This document shows positions 25,510-32,388 of a stretch of DNA of 36,018 nucleotides, piece by piece. Under the pieces are notes generated by a model that saw nothing but the letters and a program-made list of their open reading frames with translations, had not been told where the DNA came from and made no database searches. The stretch comes from a bacterium UBP9_UBA1432 (GTDB lineage: Bacteria; Vulcanimicrobiota; Xenobia; Xenobiales; Xenobiaceae), in assembly GCA_002329445.1 (NCBI GenBank), contig DCTU01000070.1, positions 13,883-49,900 on the forward strand. Direction: 5' to 3'. The position numbers and the translations under genes were made by a program. Numbering within the stretch: position 1 is the first letter of the stretch; each line of letters starts with the position of its first letter.

Positions 25510-26838
25510 TCAGCCGTTGATGGAATTCCAGAGTTTCCGGGCGCTCTCGCGGCAGCGGGCCATCAGGTCCGCCTCGTCGGTCACCAGGACCTGCCGGTCG
25601 CGCATGAGGACCTTGCCGTTGCACACGGTGCTGGTCACGTGTCGCCCGTTCATGCCGAACAGGATGTGCCCGTTGCAGTTGGCTCCGTTCATCGGCGTGA
25701 GGGGGTCATAGTCGGTCACGATCACGTCGGCACAGGCCCCGGGCTTCAGGACGCCCAGGGGCTTGCTGAAGAAGCGTCCGGCAATCCGAGCGTTGTTCTC
25801 GAAGAGCATGGTCGGGATCTCCGCCCAGGCCACGGTCGGGTCGCACAGGTGGTGCTTGTGGATCAGGTTGCCCACCTTGTAGCTCTCCAGCATGTCCGAG
25901 GTGTAGCCGTCGGTGCCCAGTCCGATCAGGACCCCGGCCTTGAAGAGGTCCAGGACGGGGCCGCAGCCGACCGCGTTGCCCATGTTCGACTCCGGGTTGT
26001 GGACGACCATCGTGTCGGTGGCCTTCAGCAGCTCGATCTCGGCGCGGTTGACGTGGACGCAGTGGATGGCCAGGGTCTTGGGGCCCAGGATGCCGGCATC
26101 GAAGAGGCGATGGACGATGCGCTTGCTGAAGCGCTTGAGCGAATCCTGCAGGTCACCCGGCCCCTCGGCCACGTGGATGTGGTAGCCCGCCTCGCGGCCC
26201 TGGTGTTCGGCGCAGAAGGCCAGGGTCTCGTCGCTCAGGGTGAAGGCGGCGTGCAGGCCCATCATGCCCTTGAGCATGTCGGTCTCATCGGAGGCCGCGC
26301 GTTGGATGAAGCGCTCGTTCTCCAGGACGGCCTCTCTCATCTTGGCCTCGCCGTCGCGGTCCGAGACTTCGTAGCACAGGCAGGTGCGCACCCCGTATTC
26401 CACGGCGGGCCGGGCGATCATGTCCAGCGAGCCGGGGATCTCGTGGTAGGAGGCGTGGTGGTCGAAGACCGTGGTGACGCCGTTCTTGATGCAGTCCAGG
26501 TAGATCGCGCAGGCCGAGAGGTGGTCGTTCTCCAGGGTCAACTGACGGTCGATCTTCCACCACATCCCCTCCAGGATGTCGTTGAAGTTCTTCGGGCTGT
26601 AGCCGTCGATCGACAGGCCCCGGGCAAACGCGCTGTAGATGTGGTTGTGCGCGTTGATCAGGCCCGGCATGATCGTGCCGCCACGGGCGTCCAGGAACTC
26701 TGCGTGGGGGTATTTCTGCCGCATGGCGGCGGTGGTGCCGACCTCCTGGATGAGGTTCCCCTCGATGACGACGGCTCCGTCGTCAAAGAAGGCTCCGTCG
26801 TCACGGGTGATGAGCCTGCCGTTGCCAATCAGTAGCAT
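25510..26838 (-). CDS. ssnA: Amidohydrolase-superfamily aminohydrolase SsnA
   Basis: 442 residues from the ATG at 26838 (AAGGGG about eight bases upstream). Metal-dependent amidohydrolase signature: His64 and His66 (NAHNH), His220 and His222 with Glu225 (HIHVAEG), a His near 259-262 and Asp310 (GLGTDGY). This matches the TRZ/ATZ/SsnA branch, which deaminates heterocycles such as guanine- or triazine-like rings. Its stop lies inside the ribosome site of ygfK, so the two are co-expressed, as in the purine-degradation loci of other bacteria. SsnA of E. coli has no settled substrate; a purine or related N-heterocycle is the best guess. Confidence 0.92.
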   Translation of the reverse strand: MLLIGNGRLITRDDGAFFDDGAVVIEGNLIQEVGTTAAMRQKYPHAEFLDARGGTIMPGLINAHNHIYSAFARGLSIDGYSPKNFNDILEGMWWKIDRQLTLENDHLSACAIYLDCIKNGVTTVFDHHASYHEIPGSLDMIARPAVEYGVRTCLCYEVSDRDGEAKMREAVLENERFIQRAASDETDMLKGMMGLHAAFTLSDETLAFCAEHQGREAGYHIHVAEGPGDLQDSLKRFSKRIVHRLFDAGILGPKTLAIHCVHVNRAEIELLKATDTMVVHNPESNMGNAVGCGPVLDLFKAGVLIGLGTDGYTSDMLESYKVGNLIHKHHLCDPTVAWAEIPTMLFENNARIAGRFFSKPLGVLKPGACADVIVTDYDPLTPMNGANCNGHILFGMNGRHVTSTVCNGKVLMRDRQVLVTDEADLMARCRESARKLWNSING

Positions 26839-27151
26839 GTGTTCGCCCCTTGGATGAAGGTTCGCGTGGCGCGCGAGGTCGCGCAGCCCGGAGCGGGTCG
26901 AAACCCGGCTTCCAGAGTTCCATCGCGGCCCCCTTCCTCCCTGCCTTGGAGTCGCGACCAGGAGGAGGAGACGGGGGCCTCCTCCCCTGGAGGTCGAGGA
27001 AAAACTCCCTGTTCATGGGAATCGTGGCGAAATGGCAACAAAACGCTAGACCGCGCGGGAGCCCCGGGGGATAGGATCCTTGGGGGAGGCCTGCGCGCCC
27101 CTGGTCCAGTTCTTCCGCACCCTCCGGCCTCCCTCGAGAAGGAGAATCCTC
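26839..27151. other. Divergent intergenic region
   Basis: 313 bases without a gene, between divergent ssnA and the Pro/Ala-rich membrane protein. The part near 27000-27050 is the least GC-rich piece in the window and is where promoters would be expected. The only element I can name is a possible -10 (TAGGAT, 27072-27077). No riboswitch or small RNA was recognised. Confidence 0.5.
27072..27077 (+). promoter_or_regulatory. Possible -10 TAGGAT
   Basis: TAGGAT lies about 75 bases upstream of the ATG at 27152 and resembles the TAGAAT and TAGTAT hexamers found before other genes here. The -35 region is not recognisable. Confidence 0.35.
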
Positions 27152-28216
27152 ATGTCCGACCAGACCAACCCGCAGCGCGAGATCGACAGGCGTCCCATCC
27201 GACGCCTGGAGATCCGCCCGCTCGGCGAGGGCGCCTCTGCGGATCAAGAGCGATTCGAGACCGTCCTGACCGATCCCACCTCGCAATCAGCCGGAGAGCC
27301 GGCGTTGCATGCACCGGCTCCTCTGGATCGGGAGGAAACCGAGTCTCCGGGTGCCGGAAGGGTGCGCCCCCGGGCGGCGCATGACCGCTTCACGACCACG
27401 CTGGCGGTGCTGCTGTTGCTGGGCGTCTCCCTTCTCGGTCTGGTGCTGGTCCGCTCCGCCGGCCTGCCTCCGGGCCAGGAGGCTGTCGAGACCGCCGTCT
27501 CCGGATCCGCTCCAGCACCCCTCGCTCCCGCTGCGTATTCCGTTGCTCCGCTGCCGGTCTATCCGGTGCCCGGGACCTCCTCGGCGTCCTCCTCGGTCTC
27601 GCCCATCCCCATGGCACGACAGCGGCAGGCTCCCCGCCCGGATCCGGCCCCCGCCCGGACCGACTCGGTGGTGCAGACCCCTTCCTCCGTCCTTTCCGAA
27701 GAGTCGTCGGCGCAGGCCCCGGCCGACGACAAGCCGGTCCCTGCGGGAGAGATCGAGCAGGAGACCCCCCCGGCGGTTGAAGCCTTCTCGGCGGATTCCG
27801 AAGCGCAGGCTTCCCAGCCTCAGGCGGCTGCGCCGGCGCCCCGGCAGGTCCAGCCGGGTCAACCCGTTCGCCTGGCCCCGGGGCACTCCGCGTCAGCGGC
27901 TGCGCGGCCTGGAAGGCCGGATGTGGTGATGTCCGCCCTGCAGGAGGCGAAGCCTTCCACGGCTTCAAAGCCTCCGGCCCGGCAGGTGTCTCTCCCGCCT
28001 CGTCCGACCCTGCGCCCCCTCCCGCCGGATTCCCAGGTTCCACGTCAGGTGGCCTCGGCCACGGGCTTGAACGTCCCCTTGCCCTGGACGGTGCAGGCCC
28101 CCGCTCCCTCCCAGGCTGCCGAGAAGAGATCCGGCACCTCGGAGGCACCACGCTCCCTGGCCACCTACCTGGCCAATCCCTGGTTGCTGTTGCCTCCGCT
28201 GCGGGGCGAGCACTGA
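27152..28216 (+). CDS. Pro/Ala-rich single-pass membrane protein of unknown function
   Basis: 354 residues from the ATG at 27152 (AAGGAG eight bases upstream). A basic/acidic cytoplasmic head of about 80 residues precedes one membrane helix (TLAVLLLLGVSLLGLVLV, about 83-100). The remainder is low-complexity, rich in Pro, Ala, Ser and Gln, with short basic patches, and ends in a hydrophobic patch (ATYLANPWLLLPPL). The layout resembles TonB-like or cell-envelope spanning proteins, in which a flexible Pro-rich region crosses the periplasm, but no TonB C-terminal domain is present. Function unknown. Confidence 0.75.
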   Translation: MSDQTNPQREIDRRPIRRLEIRPLGEGASADQERFETVLTDPTSQSAGEPALHAPAPLDREETESPGAGRVRPRAAHDRFTTTLAVLLLLGVSLLGLVLVRSAGLPPGQEAVETAVSGSAPAPLAPAAYSVAPLPVYPVPGTSSASSSVSPIPMARQRQAPRPDPAPARTDSVVQTPSSVLSEESSAQAPADDKPVPAGEIEQETPPAVEAFSADSEAQASQPQAAAPAPRQVQPGQPVRLAPGHSASAAARPGRPDVVMSALQEAKPSTASKPPARQVSLPPRPTLRPLPPDSQVPRQVASATGLNVPLPWTVQAPAPSQAAEKRSGTSEAPRSLATYLANPWLLLPPLRGEH

Positions 28217-28230
28217 GGGCTTTCCGGACT

Positions 28231-28261
28231 GAACCGGGGGCCGGTGCTTCTGCCCCGGTTC
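28231..28261 (+). terminator. Hairpin after the Pro/Ala-rich protein gene
   Basis: GAACCGGGG and CCCCGGTTC form a 9-bp perfect stem beginning 15 bases after the stop at 28216. No T-run follows. Confidence 0.5.
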
Positions 28262-28318
28262 GGCACGGCGCGTTCGGGCAGGTGGAGCGTTCCTGAAGAA
28301 GGGACTGAGGCCCCGGTC

Positions 28319-28324
28319 TAGTAT
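28319..28324 (+). promoter_or_regulatory. Possible -10 TAGTAT
   Basis: TAGTAT lies in the short AT-richer patch after the 28231-28261 hairpin, with expected start near 28331 and a leader of about 50 bases before the PfkB-family gene. No good -35. Confidence 0.4.
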
Positions 28325-28379
28325 CTTCTGCTTTCTGCCCGATGGCCCGACCTGTCAGGAAGCCTGCAGGGAGCGCCGC

Positions 28380-29399
28380 ATGCGACTGGAGGAGACGACG
28401 ATGGTGAAGTGCGATCACGGCAACGGCACGCAGGGGCGAATCCTGGTTGCGGGGTCCCTGGCCTTCGACTTCATCATGGGGTTCCCGGGTCGCTTCCAGG
28501 AACACATCCTTCCCGAGAAGCTGCACATCATCAACCTCTCGTTCCTGGTCGATCGGATGCGCAAGCAGCGGGGAGGGTGCGCCGGGAACATCGGCTACAC
28601 CCTGGCCCTGTTGGGCGAGAAGCCGCGCCTGGTGGCGGCGGCCGGTGGAGACTTCGGTTCTTATCGCAGCTACCTGGAAGGCTTGGGTGTCGACACCTCG
28701 TGCATCGCGCAGCATCCCGACGAGATGACCGCCACGTGCATGATCACCACTGACAAGTCCAACAACCAGATCACCGGCTTCTACGTCGGGGCCATGGCCC
28801 GGGCCCGGGAGATCAGCCTGAAGGCCTGCGTCACTCCTTCCACCTGCTTCGCCGTGGTGGCGCCGGACGACCCGCCCGCCATGCTTCGCCATGCCTGCGA
28901 GGCCCGCGAGGCGGGCGTCCCGGTCATCTTCGACCCTTCCTTCCAGGTGATCGCCCTGGACGGAGAGGAGCTGATGCGGGGGGCCGACGGGGCCAAGGCC
29001 CTCATCCTCAACGACTATGAGTTCGCGGTCTTCCTGGAGAAGACCGGCCTCACGCTGGACGAGTTGCGTCAGCGCATCGAGCTGGTCGTGGTGACCCTGG
29101 GCGAGAGGGGGAGCCGGATCCATACCCGCGAGGGTCGGGACATCGAGGTGGCCCCCGTGCGGATCCAGCAGGTCGTCGACCCCACCGGTGCCGGGGATGC
29201 CTACCGCGCCGGCTTCGTGCACGGCCTGGTGCGCGGCGAGGATCTGGAGGTCTGCGGGCGCAAGGGCAGCGTGGCCGCAGCCTACGCCATCGAGAACTAC
29301 GGCACCCAGAGCTTCACCTTCACCGTCGAAGAGTTCAACCAGCGCTACTTCGAGAACTACGGGGTCAGGCCGCCGGCGGAGGCCCTGGCCGCCTGCTGA
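28380..29399 (+). CDS. PfkB-family sugar/nucleoside kinase
   Basis: 339 residues from the ATG at 28380 (AGGGAG); a second ATG at 28401 with GGAGGAG seven bases upstream is equally good. PfkB features: GGCAGNIGYTLALLG (65-79), the substrate-side glycine signature; and DPTGAGDAYRAGF with catalytic Asp273 (267-273 block), the anion-hole signature. VILND (NDYEF) and TLGERGS are also typical. The pattern is closest to the adenosine-kinase/ribokinase branch, which phosphorylates a sugar or nucleoside hydroxyl with ATP. Proximity to ssnA-ygfK makes a nucleoside substrate attractive, but the genes are on opposite strands. Confidence 0.9.
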   Translation: MRLEETTMVKCDHGNGTQGRILVAGSLAFDFIMGFPGRFQEHILPEKLHIINLSFLVDRMRKQRGGCAGNIGYTLALLGEKPRLVAAAGGDFGSYRSYLEGLGVDTSCIAQHPDEMTATCMITTDKSNNQITGFYVGAMARAREISLKACVTPSTCFAVVAPDDPPAMLRHACEAREAGVPVIFDPSFQVIALDGEELMRGADGAKALILNDYEFAVFLEKTGLTLDELRQRIELVVVTLGERGSRIHTREGRDIEVAPVRIQQVVDPTGAGDAYRAGFVHGLVRGEDLEVCGRKGSVAAAYAIENYGTQSFTFTVEEFNQRYFENYGVRPPAEALAAC

Positions 29400-29487
29400 G
29401 CGCGCCGGCTTCCCGGCTGAGGCCCGGGGACCAGCCCTCTGGATTCGCGCCCGGCGAGCCACGTCTCGGTCCGCGCCTGCCGCTCCT

Positions 29488-30054
29488 TCAGGGCGGCCCC
29501 GCCAGCATGTTTCGGACCAGGACCACCTGGGAGACCCGGGCCTGCTGGAGGTGAACCGTCAACTCCCCGAAGGCCACCTCCTGGCCGGCTTCTCGGGGGA
29601 CCTGGCGCCAGGTCCAGGAATCTGGGGTCCGTTGTGAAGGTGGACCGAAGAGCCGCTCGACCACCTCGGGCGGGTCTCCAGGACGGATCAGCACCGTTTC
29701 GCCCAGCAAGAGCGGGTGCTGCTCGGCCATGATCGACAGGACCCGCCCGTCCTGGTCCAGGACCACCACGACCATGCCCTCTTGCCCAGGAGTCCGGTAT
29801 TCCAGCGTCTGGAAGGCACCGAGTCGGCTCCGTTCGGTCGGCTCGCCCAGGGTTTCGAGCACGGCGGCCTCGCCCTGCTCCAACCAGACCCCGGCCAGGA
29901 CCAGCGGCGGCGAAGACCGGGCCGACGGGGTGGGCGCGGGCGAGGCGACTTCGGGTATGCGGTCTCCCCACTGCAGGCCCCATCGGGCCAGCAGCGAGAC
30001 CGCCACCAGGACCAGGGCCAACTCCAGGAAGCGGACAAGCCGTCGGGCGTTCAT
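29488..30054 (-). CDS. Membrane-anchored protein with two BamE/SmpA-like repeats
   Basis: 188 residues from the ATG at 30054, whose ATGA overlaps the stop of the permease-nuclease gene, so translation is coupled. One membrane segment lies at about 10-25, then a Pro/Ser-rich stretch. Two units follow (about 55-109 and 120-180). Each has G-x-(A/P)-x-x-V-(L/V)-E-x-L-G/F-(E/P)-P near its start and a hydrophobic strand near its end (VVVVLDQDGRVLSIM; LTVHLQQARVSQVVLV). This is the pattern of BamE/SmpA-type beta-alpha-beta domains, which bind envelope proteins. Assignment is by pattern only. It is the last gene of the three-gene operon. Confidence 0.7.
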   Translation of the reverse strand: MNARRLVRFLELALVLVAVSLLARWGLQWGDRIPEVASPAPTPSARSSPPLVLAGVWLEQGEAAVLETLGEPTERSRLGAFQTLEYRTPGQEGMVVVVLDQDGRVLSIMAEQHPLLLGETVLIRPGDPPEVVERLFGPPSQRTPDSWTWRQVPREAGQEVAFGELTVHLQQARVSQVVLVRNMLAGPP

Positions 30055-32387
30055 GGAGGAGTTTTCGACGAGGTTCGCTCCAGGACCCTGTGCAGCCCTG
30101 GCAATCCGGAGCGCCCATGGAGTTGAGTCCTGGGGGAGGCACCTGTCGGAGGCGTTCGCCTGGATTCTTGCAGGGGCCGGCAGCATCCGGCCTGCTGGTA
30201 GCCCGCCGCAGCGGCCTCGGCCGCGTCCTTGAACACGGCCGTGCAGTTCTTGCAGTCGTAGTTCCGGCACCCGGGGCGGTGGACGACCATGCTCCGGGTG
30301 TTTCCGTGCAGGGGGCCGGCGGCGTCGGGGGACTCTGGGGGCGCGGAGGCGGCGTCGCTCGGGGCGGTCGGTTCCGGAGGCAGGGACGTGGCTCGGGGTT
30401 GGCGTGCGAGGCGTCGGAACTCCCAGGGGGGCACGGGGCTGGCCTCCTCCCACAGTCCGATGCGCTGGACGCGGGCCCGCGTCTCGGCGCTGGCCAGCGC
30501 GGCCTCGCTGGAGTACTCCTTGGAGTGCCAGGCGTGGCCGGCCTGGACCAGGGCCAGGTTCAGATCGACCCCGTCCACGAAGACCCGCCCCAGGGTTCGA
30601 CCGTAGCGGTCCAAGCCATGGCTGCGGATTTCGAGGTCCCTGCCCAGCACCCGATCGGCCGTGAAGCGTTGGGCTTCTGGTCCGCCGACCTGCCCGGACT
30701 CCGGGCAGTCGACCCCTTTGAAGCGCACCTCCAGCACGCGGTTCGGCCAGGCGCGGACCCAGATGGTGTCGCCGTCGGTGACGCTCAGGGCCTCGGCCCG
30801 GAAGGTGGCCCCCGGCCGCGTCACGCCCCAGGCGAACCAGGCCCAGCCGACCACGAGGAGCAGCGACGCCAGGACGGCGGCCATCCCGACCCTCCTCCAG
30901 GAGTGGGAGGGTCGGGCCCAGGTGGCGCCTGGATCCGGAAGCGTGGCCGGGTCGTCGGGCTCGTCCGGAACCGCCCGGCGCTCTGCTGCGGTCCCTCGCC
31001 AGCGCTTCAGCGCTTGGTAGGTGGCCCATCCTGCCGCCACCGAGAGGACCAGCCCCAAGGCCAGCCACTCCGGCGAGGCCTCCGGCGGAGGCAGGCTGGC
31101 ACCTTCCAGTCGCAGGGCGCTGGCCACCTCGGCCGAGCGCCCCGAGAAGAAGAGGATCGTGGGCACCAGGAAGAAGCCCATGGCCTGGGCGCGCCGGGCA
31201 CCCGAGAGGGGGGCGACCAGGCCCAGGAGGCTGGCCGCGGCCAGGAGGATCAGCCCCCAGAAACCGGTGGTCCAGGCCACCAGCAGGACCAGGAAGACCA
31301 GGGTGGCCCCGTTGAGCCCTCCCGGATGCAGGTGGTTGATCAGGCGGGCCAGCCTCAGGCCGTTGCCTCTCAGCACCTGCTGGCATACCAGTCCCGCCGC
31401 CAGCATGGCCAGCCCCAGCGTCAGGAGTTGGCCCCGGCCGGGCTCGGGGAAGAAGGTCTCCAGGGCCGCCGAGGCTCCGCTGCGCGAACGCGCCAGAAGC
31501 GCCAGGGCGGCGATTCCGAACAGGGCATCCGAGAGGTTGATGGAGGAGACCATCACCAGGTAGCGGCGCCCGGAGGATTCGGTCTCGGGGCCGCGTCGGC
31601 GCAGCGAGGCCAGGGCCGCGGCGTTGCCTGCGCCGAGGCCGGGCAGGAGCCCCACGGCCATCCCTCCCAGGAGGCCCGCCAGGGCCGCACCCCAAGGAAC
31701 GTGGGAGGGGAGGGCCGTCTCATCCTGTCGGGGCAGGCTGGCGCCGGGATCCCGCAGGGCCAGCAGCAGGCCGGCTGCACCGAAGAGCCCCGTCAAAGCT
31801 GGAAAGAGCGCCCCGAATGCGGCCCCTTCGCCAGGGGACAGGGGGCTGGCGAAGACGACCAGGCCCAGAAGCCCGCTGGCCAGGAAGACGACCAGGGCCC
31901 AGCCGCTCCTCTGGTCGGTGGCGATCAGGAGAAGCGAGATCCCCGCCAACAGCCAGCCCATCCAGGGGCGCAGCAGGCCATCCACCGACGAGGCGAGCGG
32001 AAGGCCCCTGGCCTCCAATGCCAGGAGTCCGGCCACCATGGCCAACCCCAGGACCAGACCCCACATCGCACCGGAAAGGGTGTAGCCCAGGGCCTCCAGG
32101 CCTCGCCCCCGGCGGACCAGGCGATGGGCAGGCAGAAGGGCGTAGGCCTCGTCGGATGGGACTCCGAGGAAGAGCGAGGGCACCGCCTCGAAGAAGGCGT
32201 GGGCCACCGCAGCCGTCACGACGCCGACGGCCGCTGCCAGGGGGGGCACACCCAGGCTTGTCCAGACGGGGGCCGAAGCGGCCAGAAGCGCGGCCGCGAC
32301 GTTCACATGCAGGCCAGGGGTCAGGCCGCTCAGGATGCCGGTGGCCATTCCCACCACGAAGGCCATCACCAGGGCCAGCGGCTCCAT
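30051..32387 (-). CDS. Fusion: TctA-like permease + thermonuclease + Ada-like zinc domain
   Basis: 778 residues in one open frame; the ATG at 32387 is one base after the upstream stop. Residues 1-460 hold about ten membrane segments with the TctA/DUF112-type signatures SGLTPGLHVN (20-29) and SSINLSDALFG (281-291). A further helix lies at 499-521. Residues 530-650 are a staphylococcal-nuclease (SNase) domain with catalytic Asp538/Asp540 (TDGDT), Arg555, Asp560, Glu563 and Arg597 all kept. Residues 695-740 are an Ada-type zinc-binding motif (HRPGCRNYDCKNCTAVF, AGYQQAGCC). A transporter joined to a nuclease and a DNA-repair-type zinc domain is not an arrangement I know. No frameshift is visible. 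Confidence 0.85.
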   Translation of the reverse strand: MEPLALVMAFVVGMATGILSGLTPGLHVNVAAALLAASAPVWTSLGVPPLAAAVGVVTAAVAHAFFEAVPSLFLGVPSDEAYALLPAHRLVRRGRGLEALGYTLSGAMWGLVLGLAMVAGLLALEARGLPLASSVDGLLRPWMGWLLAGISLLLIATDQRSGWALVVFLASGLLGLVVFASPLSPGEGAAFGALFPALTGLFGAAGLLLALRDPGASLPRQDETALPSHVPWGAALAGLLGGMAVGLLPGLGAGNAAALASLRRRGPETESSGRRYLVMVSSINLSDALFGIAALALLARSRSGASAALETFFPEPGRGQLLTLGLAMLAAGLVCQQVLRGNGLRLARLINHLHPGGLNGATLVFLVLLVAWTTGFWGLILLAAASLLGLVAPLSGARRAQAMGFFLVPTILFFSGRSAEVASALRLEGASLPPPEASPEWLALGLVLSVAAGWATYQALKRWRGTAAERRAVPDEPDDPATLPDPGATWARPSHSWRRVGMAAVLASLLLVVGWAWFAWGVTRPGATFRAEALSVTDGDTIWVRAWPNRVLEVRFKGVDCPESGQVGGPEAQRFTADRVLGRDLEIRSHGLDRYGRTLGRVFVDGVDLNLALVQAGHAWHSKEYSSEAALASAETRARVQRIGLWEEASPVPPWEFRRLARQPRATSLPPEPTAPSDAASAPPESPDAAGPLHGNTRSMVVHRPGCRNYDCKNCTAVFKDAAEAAAAGYQQAGCCRPLQESRRTPPTGASPRTQLHGRSGLPGLHRVLERTSSKTPP

Positions 32388-32388
32388 G

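Noticed and set aside
27020..27060. Sigma-54 promoter before the Pro/Ala-rich gene
   Set aside because: A TGGC element is present but no TTGC follows at the right distance on either strand.
28686..28697. GGTGTCGACACC palindrome resembling the operator
   Set aside because: It has no 4-base spacer, lies inside the PfkB-family gene and has no -10 element beside it.
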